The notes: generated from the sequence alone by a model not told the origin. Positions 44,301 through 51,168 are shown, counted from the first letter of the stretch. The stretch is 64,000 nucleotides of DNA from Sulfurospirillum sp001602955 (GCA_001602955.1 LVAC01000002.1:347274-411273), one strand, 5' to 3'. Numbers and translations are program-made.

Positions 44301-46002
44301 TAATAGGTGGTTCATTTACATTAGCAATAGAAATAGTAATCATTTTACTCGCTGACAATCCTGTACCATTAGTTTCAAGAGCAGTAATCGTTAAGCTATA
44401 CGATGACTTTGTTTCATAATCAGGGCTGTTTTTAAATGTTATTTGACCATTGGTGGAATTTATATCAAAATATTGAGCGTCTACCCCTGAAATGCTATAC
44501 GAAAGAGTATTATTTTCAGCATCAGTTGCAGTAATGGTATAGACTGCGACATTTGTAGCTGTATTTTCTAAAATACTAACAGAGCCTAATGATGTTATAA
44601 CAGGGGCATCATTTGTTGCAGATACAATATTGACTGTAAATGTTTGATTTCTAATATTAATTCCATCACTAACTGAAATTGTATATGTAGTCGTGGCATT
44701 AGAAGTAAGAGAATTGATATAAGCATTATTTGGAGACCAAGTCCACGAACCACTTGATGCAACACTTAATGTTCCAAAGCTATTCGTACTACCTCCACTA
44801 AAATTTAAAGCATCATTTTCTGCATCTACTGCTGTAAATGTACCTGAACTACTTGGTATGCTATTGTTGTCAGAAGTATCAGAGATATCTAAAGTAACAG
44901 CATTAGAGGTGAATGTTGGAGTAGTATCTGGTTTTATAACTAATGTTCCGGTATCAGTATAAATAGTATAGGAACCCACAGCACCAGGACTATATGTAGT
45001 TGCTCTAATAGTATAACTATTATTCCAAGTAAATTTCACATAAGCATCAAATCCATTTGCAGCTCCACTATCACCAGCATCATCATTTTCTACAACTATA
45101 TTACCACTGCTATCGGTAACTTGAATAAAAGGATCACTCAATGAACCTTGCGCAATATAAAGTTTTATCAGTGTTCCATCTGAAACACCGCTTAAAGTAT
45201 ACAAATCATTATAGTAAGCAGAACCTCTTGCATAGTTAATTTTATCAGTAGTAGCAATTGAGCCACCTATACCAGAACTAGAGTTAAACCCTCCATCGCT
45301 ATCTGTCGTAAGGTAAACCAAGCTATACTGATAATCTTCAACTGCAATAGTAGCAGTTTCAATATTTCCGCTTTTAATTTCTAAATTCCAATCTCCTCCG
45401 ATACCTGTTATATCGTTTGAAGCGGCAATATCGGCATCGGTCGAAGCGGCGACGGCATTGATAAAGGCTTGTCCTTCTCCGTTGGCGGCAACGTCGCATC
45501 CGTAAAGCAAGACGTCGCCGTTTTCGGACATAGCGTTTTTAATCGTTTGCATTAACGCGTCGTAATGTGTTAAGGTATTTTGATTTAAAACATCGTTTCC
45601 GACCGTAATTTCACCGGTGCTACCGTGAGAGAGAACGTGAAGAGCGTCAATCTCGGTTTCATGCTTAAGAATCGTTTGAATCTCGTCTAAGGAACTGACC
45701 AAATAAATTTCAACGTTATCGCCGATCCCTTTGACCAGTGTTTCATAATCTTTGACGCTGGTGTCGACAAAAGCAACTTCTTTGCGTGTATTGGATTCAC
45801 TGCTTTGCGTTGCTTGTACTTTGTGAGCATTATTTTCGGCATTGTCGTTCGTTACATCGCTGTGTTGAACGGTCGTATCGCTTGTTTGTGTTGAAAAACT
45901 GCTCTTATCAAGGACGTCAACTGCCGTACCGACTGCGGCTCCATCAAAGAGCATTCTTTGTTCTAACGCGCTAATAACCGGTTTTTTTCTAGTATTTTTC
46001 AT
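38347..46002 (-). CDS. Giant cadherin/VCBS-like adhesin with LEPR-XLL-type N-terminus and DUF4347 domain
   Basis: 2551 residues, no Sec signal peptide. The order is as follows. Residues 1-25 carry a LEPR-XLL-like motif (ALEQRMLFDGAA). Residues ~75-230 form a DUF4347 domain (ALHVLSHGSTGEI, LLYGCDVAANGEG). A PPC-like beta domain follows (~235-350). Then come about eleven beta-sandwich repeats marked by NDAP/NDTP-type borders, with an unrecognised ~300-residue module inserted at ~837-1140. A Ser/Gly/Thr-rich linker (~2265-2400), a He_PIG-like Ig domain and a charged helical C-terminus (EHYGSYLTKLLA) complete it. RTX nonapeptides and a C-terminal type I secretion signal are not seen. AAGGA precedes the ATG. 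It is the likely substrate of the surrounding export genes. Confidence 0.9.
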   Translation of the reverse strand: MKNTRKKPVISALEQRMLFDGAAVGTAVDVLDKSSFSTQTSDTTVQHSDVTNDNAENNAHKVQATQSSESNTRKEVAFVDTSVKDYETLVKGIGDNVEIYLVSSLDEIQTILKHETEIDALHVLSHGSTGEITVGNDVLNQNTLTHYDALMQTIKNAMSENGDVLLYGCDVAANGEGQAFINAVAASTDADIAASNDITGIGGDWNLEIKSGNIETATIAVEDYQYSLVYLTTDSDGGFNSSSGIGGSIATTDKINYARGSAYYNDLYTLSGVSDGTLIKLYIAQGSLSDPFIQVTDSSGNIVVENDDAGDSGAANGFDAYVKFTWNNSYTIRATTYSPGAVGSYTIYTDTGTLVIKPDTTPTFTSNAVTLDISDTSDNNSIPSSSGTFTAVDAENDALNFSGGSTNSFGTLSVASSGSWTWSPNNAYINSLTSNATTTYTISVSDGINIRNQTFTVNIVSATNDAPVITSLGSVSILENTATNVAVYTITATDAENNTLSYSISGVDAQYFDINSTNGQITFKNSPDYETKSSYSLTITALETNGTGLSASKMITISIANVNEPPIIESSYISNYIENGSSVVLSPSLTIGNGEASTLASAQVSISSGFLSGDILSFTNDGSTMGNITALYDSSTGVLTLTSSGATATLAQWQSALRSVTYHSTSETLSLTQATRTVSWKINDGNLESTVDTSTLHVTGVNDAPTISVSTPSGFTETTGIDNQNLTQSGTVTFGDVDSNVNVTYSYNNDIVWSGGTLNSTLSSALIAGFHTSVTNASSGTTTWSYTANNVDLNFLAEGETITFSYDVIATDTASATQSTRITFTITGTNDAPVFGTITGGGTGVVTPPAAGATSPNAGTEVFNNGLLRFGSGTVDSVNASTGMLEQPWYYKDGTWYKLTFSSYQLNMAIAADYNSGSAKTDTDWNLEGTVNLTPTFTNTTVDNSHFNTTTGTGTIVWSGEITVGTAHLKVTNVYTLESGAKYIKANTYITNLGTTSTENLRFWVGTRDDFVAGSDSPAKQKGNIVNGEFTMISNASEQAKAIKIYTGTGANATAVLFYSTNTNVNTVIAPGYGWTTSNQYAPGIDPLNSVYNQSYDDGGYAMFTNLNNVNASQTVMFDWYYAAGAVSELSNITSSLEHAASTNLQENSSSLVLTDDYTITDIDLTDEVNVAVSSVQVTLPSGLTLPSGYTEEIIKNMLHINSNPVIDNDSTTGTVSWSFNSGTEHTFNFLGRGQTVTLLYTLTATDSQGATATTTVSIAIDGVNDTPTVVVDAGDSDVSTVNETNTTLSSSGTLSIEDIDTMDTSFSVSKVGVVASGATEGLTLNTNALLNMLSVATHDSDVNWSFNSGSNYFNALPAGETLTLTYTISVKDSGNASVNKTITVHIVGTNDNVILNTPATIYYTDTDANDVFNATSSSLSATDIDHNTVFTYGIDGGVLLNSTVTKVGLYGTLTLNTVTGAYTYTPNADVINALRANTSEAFTVTLSDNDGSTDTKQLVIAIDAVNDAPLLGGTLHPKTFVENGSPVQVDSDITVTDLEGTSYDGGYISFAVTTHKESLDTLAIASFGGISFEGLHVKYGNTIIGTIDSVLNGENGKELRVHLNENAYSSHVQALARAITFSNASDNFNDAARTVEIKVNDGGNGGETAARYSVKTASVNLQSINDLPSIDLNTTTLIVEKIIGQNDDGTLAIGSILRVSDLDDTMLSVTIETTRYGHITINDSITNGLSASQISGNGSRVVTLSGTIDQINATLAASNGVTYAAGYGNDYITPGADYLKITARDALNGTNVSEKLVMVLPAIPNIYSDNIVGAEDNTSSIIANINNLVTDINDNGGTFVFGTGTPDITNASGTITTAGTFHAFDASTYIYDSNAKVIGYQLTNGKIMLNEGKNRADHPDYAKFTFIPNENWYGYETFLYQFTSNDGEVSNIAQVAFFVTPVNDAPVITITDTTVTINEDTPFVFDNTHAIVLSDLDVIDASQLLDVTLHVTNGTLELSQTTGLSVLEGSNHSSILKIRGSLEDLQNAINGLTYTPNSDYNGSDSLTISINDLGNIGEGNRLEATQTIAITVNAVNDSPVFEAQSGSVIEGEHLQGVLPASDVDSGSITFSVSGTAPEGFILHNDGSFTFDSSSYNYVGQGETDTIVIPIAVTDAEGLTTIANFSITITGTNDAPTVASDNIDVEIPFGDVYRKDIAVLFSDSDASNVFTFEATNLPIGLSIDPDTGVISGRASQSGVFEITLKATDPFGATISRTYSMLVIAPAPLETAKPAPSSGGSADASTPTGSSSGGTNPFGNPGTTGGSLGGLGVINYAPSAQSSGLPTEVGRGFLSTTPSSGSEASSGGSGSFGTSSTQETPRAGTDAPSSGSAGERDTQNERSASSGDTTTQRGVQGGSGVLQANVDVNVLTNGQIVFNQSSRDSFSIVGIAIEEIKLVNNYIEVKVVDTNLAQSFVVTLADGAALPKGLSFDPRTGNITGTLLEELETLHVSIKAINSDGTTRVLNLTIDLKQLKNKNQTDAKNFVGFKEQIALETQRLEHYGSYLTKLLA

Positions 46003-46019
46003 GGTGCCCGTCCTTGATA

Positions 46020-46742
46020 TTAATGGGTATTTTGAGGGAAATGGGCCGTAGCACTCATTCCCGGAATAATAGTTTCAAAAGGCTTGATCAACTTTGCCCG
46101 TATCGTAATCGATTGGCTTGTCGGATCTACTACCGAATCGATCTGTACGATTTGCGCTTTCAGCGTTGTTTTTGTCTCATCGACATTGAGTTCAAATTCC
46201 ATCCCTCTTTTCAGCCATGCAAGCCACGAAGAGGGAACGACGACTCTGGCTTCAAGATTATCGAGTCCGACGATTTCGAAGAGCTCGTCTTGGGGTTTAA
46301 TACTTTGGTATTTCGATACTTTCTTAGAGGCGATTTTGCCGTCAAAAGGGGCATTGATCTCGCATCGCGAGACGTTAATGGCGGCAATATCGCTTTCTGC
46401 TTTTTGTTTGTTGTAGTTTTCATTTGAGATTTGAATCTCAAACGTCCCCACGGAACCGAAAGAGTCAAGTTTTTTGTTTTTTTCCAGTTCAAGCTTGGCG
46501 ATCTCTTTTTCAACGTCTATTTTGCGTTTTTGCGCTCGATAAACCGCACAATCGATTTTCAAAAGGGATTCGCCTTTTTTAAAAGAATCACCCTCATGCT
46601 TGCTAAGCTCAATAATTTCCCCTGCAATTTCACTGGATAAAACGGTGCGATCAAGCGATACGATAATGGCACGTGCCGTAGGATTTTCTGCGGCACAGAG
46701 CATCGATGTTAACGCTAATACGATACTTAAAACTCTTTTCAT
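46020..46742 (-). CDS. Periplasmic HlyD/RND-type adaptor protein
   Basis: 240 residues from the ATG at 46742 behind AAGGTGAG; a GTG nine bases upstream lies within that ribosome site. The signal peptide (VLSIVLALTSMLCAA) has no lipobox. The lipoyl-like halves are SSEIAGEIIELSKHEGDSFK and INAPFDGKIASKKVSKYQ, separated by a short coiled coil, with a C-terminal beta-barrel (IPGMSATAHF). Without a membrane helix it resembles the soluble adaptors that seal an outer-membrane channel to inner-membrane parts. It lies between tolC and the adhesin gene in the same operon. Confidence 0.85.
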   Translation of the reverse strand: MKRVLSIVLALTSMLCAAENPTARAIIVSLDRTVLSSEIAGEIIELSKHEGDSFKKGESLLKIDCAVYRAQKRKIDVEKEIAKLELEKNKKLDSFGSVGTFEIQISNENYNKQKAESDIAAINVSRCEINAPFDGKIASKKVSKYQSIKPQDELFEIVGLDNLEARVVVPSSWLAWLKRGMEFELNVDETKTTLKAQIVQIDSVVDPTSQSITIRAKLIKPFETIIPGMSATAHFPQNTH

Positions 46743-46756
46743 TGCGCTCACCTTTT

Positions 46757-48649
46757 TTATTTAGCACTAACCCTGTTTTTTTCAACGAGCCATGGATTTT
46801 CAGACACGATCCATGATGGAGAAACTCCCGCTTCTTCGGCAATTTTAGGAAGGCTATCACCCTCTTTGACGCTATACGGTTTTGCGTTCACCATTAACTT
46901 CTCACCAGGGTAAAGAAGCACTTTTGCCGTTCTGAAATTCATCGTTGAAAAGCGATTTTCTTCTTTTTGGAGTGTTGTTTTTTGCGGCACTTCAACAGCT
47001 TGTGTTTCTTTCACTTCCGGCATAACGACAGGTGTTACATGTAACGTTTCCTCTTTAGTTTCGGCGACGGGTTTAGCTTCAACGATAGGAGCTTGCGTCT
47101 CTTGAACTTCCGGCACGACGACAGGCGTTACATGTAGCTTTTCTTCCGGAACTTCCGCGACGGGTTTTACTTCCTCAACGGGGGCTTGTACCGCTTGAAT
47201 CGGTTCCATGTTTGGCGTTTCAAGAGCTTTTTCATCTACACCCAAAGAGGCAAAGATTTTTCCGTAACCGTTTTGAACATTCGCATACGCCGCCGAGTAA
47301 CGCAACGTCGCCAAGATATTATTGAGTTTCTCTTTGATGAGAATCAAACGACTGTTAACATTAACGGAATTTTCGACTTCCGTGAGACGGTAAATATCAT
47401 CGGCAACCGTGAGATACTCTTTGGCTAAGAGGTACTCTTTTTTTGCTTGGTTGAAGTTAACGATGGAGAGATGCACTTGAGAGAGTACCGCCATCGATAG
47501 AGCAAGTTTTTGCTCTTTTGCCACTTCGATTTGAGTTTTTGCCAACTTATTATACGAGCTTGCTTTAAAGACGTTCAAAAGATTCCATGAGACATTCGCA
47601 CCGTAAGAGTACCAGTCGTTGTTGAGCAAATAATCGCTATTGTCGTAGGATAAGGAAGCACTGAGATTAACCCCCGGTAACATTTTAAGCTTAGCGGCGG
47701 TTAACTCTTTTTCCGAGATGCGCTCTTGGTATCTGCTCTCTGTCAACTCAGGACGATTTTCCAAAGCGATCTCTTCCATTTGATCAAGACTGAGATGCAT
47801 TTGAGGAATCTCATAGTTTTTTTCAACTTTATCGGCTAACTCAAACTCGGTTCCCGGTTTAAGCCCCATGAGTTCCGAAAGCTCGACTTTGGCTGAAATA
47901 AGACCGCTTTCTAAGGTATGAAGCGATCGTAAAATGTCGAGCAATTCGCGTTGATACGCTAAAGCTTCCATCGGCGTTTTGGAAACGCGTTGGTCTTGAA
48001 CCGCTTTAGAATCGTTAAGGGCTTGTTTCACTTCGACCATCATCGGTTGAATGCGTTTGAGCAGATCTTGTGCGGAGACGGCTTGATAGTAAGCTCTTCT
48101 GATCTCTTGGGTTAAGGTATGCTCGATCTTTTTCTCTTTTTCTTTGGCGATTAAAAACTTATCGGCTTGTTGCTCCGCTCTAACGTAAGACAAACCGAAA
48201 TCAAGAATATTCCAACTAAAGGTAACGTCGGTGGTCGATCTCTCTTTTTCTTGGGAGATGGAGTACGTATTGTTCAACGGTTGGGGTTTTCCGTTGGTAA
48301 AAGAAGCACTTTGGCTCGCCGCATAGTTATTGCGTTCGGAATATCCCGCCGCCGCGGTCAAACTCGGCAACATGTCATAATAAACTAAATCAAGTTGTTG
48401 TTCGGAGAGAGCCGATTCTAAAACTTTGACACGCTTTTGAAGATTGTGGTTGATACCGCGATAAATTGCCTCATCCAGCGTAATGGGTTTTGTGACCGGC
48501 AAAGCCGCTTCGCTGAGCGTCGATAAATCCTTCTTAACTTGCGCTTTGACGTCTTCTTGAAGCATCGGTTGCGGTGCAACGGAACAACCCGTAATGACAA
48601 CCGAAGCGGCTATGGACAGAACAACGTTTTTAGACACTTGTTTTAGCAT
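46757..48649 (-). CDS. TolC-family outer-membrane lipoprotein with C-terminal repeats and LysM domain
   Basis: 630 residues from the ATG at 48649 with AAGGTG eight bases upstream. A lipobox VITGC (Cys22) precedes a TolC/OEP fold of two repeat halves (about 55-455), with typical long helices and aromatic strand segments. The C-terminus is unusual: two ~31-residue Pro/Val/Glu-rich tandem repeats (each with LHVTPVV and PEV motifs), then a LysM domain (YSVKEGDSLPKIAEEAGVS) in the last ~50 residues. TolC proteins normally have no peptidoglycan-binding domain. Here it could fix the channel to the cell wall. It is the first large gene of the adhesin operon. Confidence 0.9.
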   Translation of the reverse strand: MLKQVSKNVVLSIAASVVITGCSVAPQPMLQEDVKAQVKKDLSTLSEAALPVTKPITLDEAIYRGINHNLQKRVKVLESALSEQQLDLVYYDMLPSLTAAAGYSERNNYAASQSASFTNGKPQPLNNTYSISQEKERSTTDVTFSWNILDFGLSYVRAEQQADKFLIAKEKEKKIEHTLTQEIRRAYYQAVSAQDLLKRIQPMMVEVKQALNDSKAVQDQRVSKTPMEALAYQRELLDILRSLHTLESGLISAKVELSELMGLKPGTEFELADKVEKNYEIPQMHLSLDQMEEIALENRPELTESRYQERISEKELTAAKLKMLPGVNLSASLSYDNSDYLLNNDWYSYGANVSWNLLNVFKASSYNKLAKTQIEVAKEQKLALSMAVLSQVHLSIVNFNQAKKEYLLAKEYLTVADDIYRLTEVENSVNVNSRLILIKEKLNNILATLRYSAAYANVQNGYGKIFASLGVDEKALETPNMEPIQAVQAPVEEVKPVAEVPEEKLHVTPVVVPEVQETQAPIVEAKPVAETKEETLHVTPVVMPEVKETQAVEVPQKTTLQKEENRFSTMNFRTAKVLLYPGEKLMVNAKPYSVKEGDSLPKIAEEAGVSPSWIVSENPWLVEKNRVSAK

Positions 48650-48746
48650 GATGAACACCTTTTGTAATTTTATTTTTAGTCTTTAATAGCGGAAGTCTCA
48701 AAATCGAAAGAGAAAGCCTGATATCGTGAAAGCGACGATTTAACAT
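48630..48746 (-). CDS. Putative 38-residue leader peptide upstream of the adhesin operon
   Basis: ATG at 48746 is preceded by AGGA at a spacing of seven, a better ribosome site than many real genes here. The 38-residue product is basic and Leu-rich (starts MLNRRFHDIRLS). The frame runs through the tolC ribosome site and ends 20 bases inside tolC, so ribosomes leaving it could restart at the tolC ATG. It may be a real small protein, a coupling leader or chance. No homologue is known to me. Confidence 0.35.
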   Translation of the reverse strand: MLNRRFHDIRLSLSILRLPLLKTKNKITKGVHHAKTSV

Positions 48747-48785
48747 ACGCCAATCCTCATATTCATACGTTTTACTCTAAGCTTC

Positions 48786-48791
48786 ATTGTA
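48786..48791 (-). promoter_or_regulatory. Candidate -10 box (TACAAT) of the adhesin operon
   Basis: On the minus strand AAAAAAGTACAATGAAG lies 10 bp downstream of two TRCGAT direct repeats. It would give a leader of about 130 nt before tolC, including the putative leader peptide. No clear -35 is present, which suits an activator-dependent promoter. Confidence 0.4.
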
Positions 48792-48801
48792 CTTTTTTCA
48801 T

Positions 48802-48820
48802 ATCGTAGCTTTATCGCACG
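48802..48820 (-). promoter_or_regulatory. Direct-repeat site (TGCGAT-N5-TACGAT) facing the adhesin operon
   Basis: On the minus strand TGCGAT and TACGAT start exactly 11 bp apart, the helical phasing used by OmpR/PhoB-family regulators. The site lies at the -35 position of the candidate adhesin promoter. Confidence 0.5.
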
Positions 48821-48831
48821 TTAAAATTTTT

Positions 48832-48850
48832 TTTGCGATGTGTTTGCGAT
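48832..48850 (+). promoter_or_regulatory. Direct-repeat site (TTTGCGAT x2, 11-bp spacing) facing the response-regulator gene
   Basis: TTTGCGAT at 48832-48839 and 48843-48850 is perfectly repeated with 11-bp phasing. It ends five bases before the TATAAT box of the divergent regulator gene. It shares the TGCGAT core with the minus-strand site, suggesting one regulator for both. Confidence 0.55.
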
Positions 48851-48855
48851 TTGAT

Positions 48856-48861
48856 TATAAT
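48856..48861 (+). promoter_or_regulatory. -10 box (TATAAT) of the response-regulator/kinase operon
   Basis: TTTGATTATAATACAG includes an extended -10 (TGAT-TATAAT), 59 bp before the gene start. Confidence 0.6.
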
Positions 48862-48919
48862 ACAGTTACGAAAATCGATCATACGCATCAAGATTTAAAA
48901 AAAGGCCGGTAAAACACCG

Positions 48920-49594
48920 ATGAAACGATTAGCGGATAAAAATTTACTACTTTTAGAAGACAACGTCGAATTTATCGATAACGCCGTCTCTTTATTTGAG
49001 ATGTTCGTCGCGCGTGTTTATGTCGCACATACGATTAAAGAGGCTTATGAACTTTTTGAGAAAGAACGCATCGATATTATTATTTCGGATATTCACCTGA
49101 AAAATGAAAACGGGCTCGATTTTATCAAAGAGTTGCGAAAAAGTAACGACAGTGTTCCTGTTTTAATCCTGAGCGGTCATAAAGACGAAGAATTCCTCTT
49201 TAAAGCGATGACCTTAAATCTCAGCGGCTATCTTTTAAAACCGATTAATTTTAAAATGTTGGTTGACGGACTTCACGAATGCATTAAAAAAATGGAAACA
49301 AGCTCGCAGACGATCGTTACGCTTAAAGACGGTTTTTGTTACGATAAAGCACTGAAAAACGTTACGAAAAATAACGTTACATTTGAGCTGAATAAAAAAG
49401 AGATTCTCTTTTTTGAAATGCTCTGCCAGCATAAAAATACGATTTTGACGCGCGACATGTTTTTAGCTTACGTTTATGAGTACGAACCGATGAGTGAAAG
49501 TGCGCTTAATAATTTTATTATGCGCATACGAAGACGTTTCGGAAAAACGTTTTTACATACGATTCCGGACGTCGGCTACAAGTTGATCGTATGA
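48920..49594 (+). CDS. OmpR-type response regulator, probable regulator of the adhesin operon
   Basis: 224 residues. A receiver domain with the phospho-acceptor Asp in IIISDIHLKNENG and the switch Lys in YLLKPI is followed by a winged-helix DNA-binding domain (ELNKKEILFFEMLCQ, FIMRIRRRFG). The nearest ribosome-like sequence AAAGG is 14 bases upstream of the ATG, but a small CGGT-AAAAC-ACCG hairpin in between could bring it closer. It is followed by its kinase gene with a four-base overlap. The direct repeats in the shared promoter region fit binding by a dimer of this protein (inference). Confidence 0.92.
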   Translation: MKRLADKNLLLLEDNVEFIDNAVSLFEMFVARVYVAHTIKEAYELFEKERIDIIISDIHLKNENGLDFIKELRKSNDSVPVLILSGHKDEEFLFKAMTLNLSGYLLKPINFKMLVDGLHECIKKMETSSQTIVTLKDGFCYDKALKNVTKNNVTFELNKKEILFFEMLCQHKNTILTRDMFLAYVYEYEPMSESALNNFIMRIRRRFGKTFLHTIPDVGYKLIV

Positions 49595-51165
49595 TGAAAT
49601 CGTTTTGGGCATTGTGCCTTTGGGGCTTTATAGCGACTGTTTTTGCCTCTTCCATTGCGTTAAGCCCAGAGCAAGAAGCATACCTCAAAGAGAAAAAAGT
49701 CGTGACGATGTGCGTCGATCCCGATTGGGCTCCTTTTGAAACGATTAATGCCGACAAAGAGCACGAAGGCATTGCCGCCGATCTGATACGATTGATTGCT
49801 TCTAAACTCGATCTAACGTTACGATTGGTTCCGACGAAAACATGGGAAGAGACGGTTTTAAAATCCAAACGCCAAGAGTGCGACCTCTTAAGTTTGGTCA
49901 ATCAAACTCCAAAGCGCGAAGAATGGCTCGTATTTACCGAACCGATCATTAAAGATCCCAACGTACTGGTCGCTCGCAGTGATTATCCGCCGATCGACGA
50001 CATACGCTCCTTGCGTAATACCAGCATTGCCTTACTGAAAGAAACATTCGTTATCGAGCGTTTTCAAAACGATTTTCCTAACCTTAAAATTCTTCCCGTC
50101 GATACGGAAGAAGAAGCGTTTTGGATGGTGGAAAACAAAAAAGCGGATTTGACGCTTCGCTCGCTGATGGTTACGGCATATACGATCAAAAAAGAGAGTA
50201 TTTTCAACCTCAAAGTCGTCGCACAACCCAAAGATTACGTCAACATTTTGCGTATCGGCGTTCGCAAAGACGAACCGATTTTGCGGGATATTTTAAATCG
50301 AGGCATTCAAGCAATCACGCCAAGCGAAAAAGAACACATTGTTAATAAGCATATTTACATCAAAGTCGAATCCAACGAGCGTAACCACCACTTATTGATT
50401 TACGGTATCTTAACGCTTTTATTGATTTCGTCTTTGATCTTAATTTGGAATTACCAACTGCGTAAACGTGTTGCGCAAGAGGTCAAAAAAAACCTTGAAC
50501 ACTCTCAAATGCTTTTTCAACAATCCAAACAAGCCGCCCTTGGTGCGCTTATTGCGACGATTTCGCATCAATGGCGGGAAAGCCTGACTAAAATCAGTTA
50601 TGCGAATTTGACGTTTCGCGCCCATATCTTGCAACATAAAAAGATTCCGGACGAATTGCTGGATAAAAACACGCGGGAAATCGAGCAAACCTTGGATTTT
50701 ATGTCCGAGACGATGCAGAACTTTTTAGAGTATTACAAACCTTCTACCAACGTTTACGAATTTGAGGTTGAAGACTCGATTCGAGCCGTGATTCGCATTT
50801 TGGATACCCGTATTAAAAACCTGAATGTCGCTATTGCATTTCATCAGACGTCCAATACCCATTTTATCGGTATTCGTAACGAGTGGATGCAAGTGTGGAT
50901 GAACCTTTTATCCAATATGCTCAATATGGCACAAAAACGTGCTATCAAGTATCCTTATATCGAAATTACGATTAGCGAAAATGCGATTTCGTTTCACGAT
51001 AATTGCGGCGGAATAGAACCTGAAATATTGGAAAAGTTAAATAAAGGAAGCTATAAAAACGGTTTGGGGATTAACATGTCAAGGGAAATCGTGGAAAAAT
51101 ACGGCAAAAGTCTTTTCATGCATAACCTTGACCAAGGGGCTCAATTTATGATCGTTTCGCCTTAA
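49591..51165 (+). CDS. Sensor histidine kinase with periplasmic amino-acid-binding-like (SBP_bac_3) domain
   Basis: 524 residues. The order is a signal peptide or first helix (about 3-19), a family 3 solute-binding-like periplasmic domain (~25-255, with CVDPDWAPFE and SLVNQTPKREEWLVF), a membrane helix (~268-286), a coiled-coil linker, a dimerisation domain with phospho-acceptor His326 in ISHQWRE, and an ATPase domain (DNCGG, GLGINMSREIVEKYGK). The N-box (NLLSNMLNMAQ) lacks the usual Asn-Ala, so activity may be weak or altered. It partners the preceding regulator and probably senses a small nutrient, perhaps an amino acid. Confidence 0.9.
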   Translation: MMKSFWALCLWGFIATVFASSIALSPEQEAYLKEKKVVTMCVDPDWAPFETINADKEHEGIAADLIRLIASKLDLTLRLVPTKTWEETVLKSKRQECDLLSLVNQTPKREEWLVFTEPIIKDPNVLVARSDYPPIDDIRSLRNTSIALLKETFVIERFQNDFPNLKILPVDTEEEAFWMVENKKADLTLRSLMVTAYTIKKESIFNLKVVAQPKDYVNILRIGVRKDEPILRDILNRGIQAITPSEKEHIVNKHIYIKVESNERNHHLLIYGILTLLLISSLILIWNYQLRKRVAQEVKKNLEHSQMLFQQSKQAALGALIATISHQWRESLTKISYANLTFRAHILQHKKIPDELLDKNTREIEQTLDFMSETMQNFLEYYKPSTNVYEFEVEDSIRAVIRILDTRIKNLNVAIAFHQTSNTHFIGIRNEWMQVWMNLLSNMLNMAQKRAIKYPYIEITISENAISFHDNCGGIEPEILEKLNKGSYKNGLGINMSREIVEKYGKSLFMHNLDQGAQFMIVSP

Positions 51166-51168
51166 GCG

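Noticed and set aside
38347..46002. Long open frames on the plus strand within the adhesin gene
   Set aside because: They are antisense shadows without ribosome sites or recognisable domains. The minus-strand frame is continuous with clear domain structure.
34727..48746. Adhesin operon as a genomic island inserted at tRNA-Pro
   Set aside because: The tRNA is intact and no repeated tRNA 3' end, integrase or transposase is visible. Apart from the 44200-45410 segment the composition looks like the rest of the window.
49591..51165. The solute-binding kinase as a TtrS-type tetrathionate sensor for ttrBCA
   Set aside because: It converges on ttrA and shares a repeat-bearing promoter region with the adhesin operon. 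The other kinase pair is directly upstream of ttrB on the same strand.
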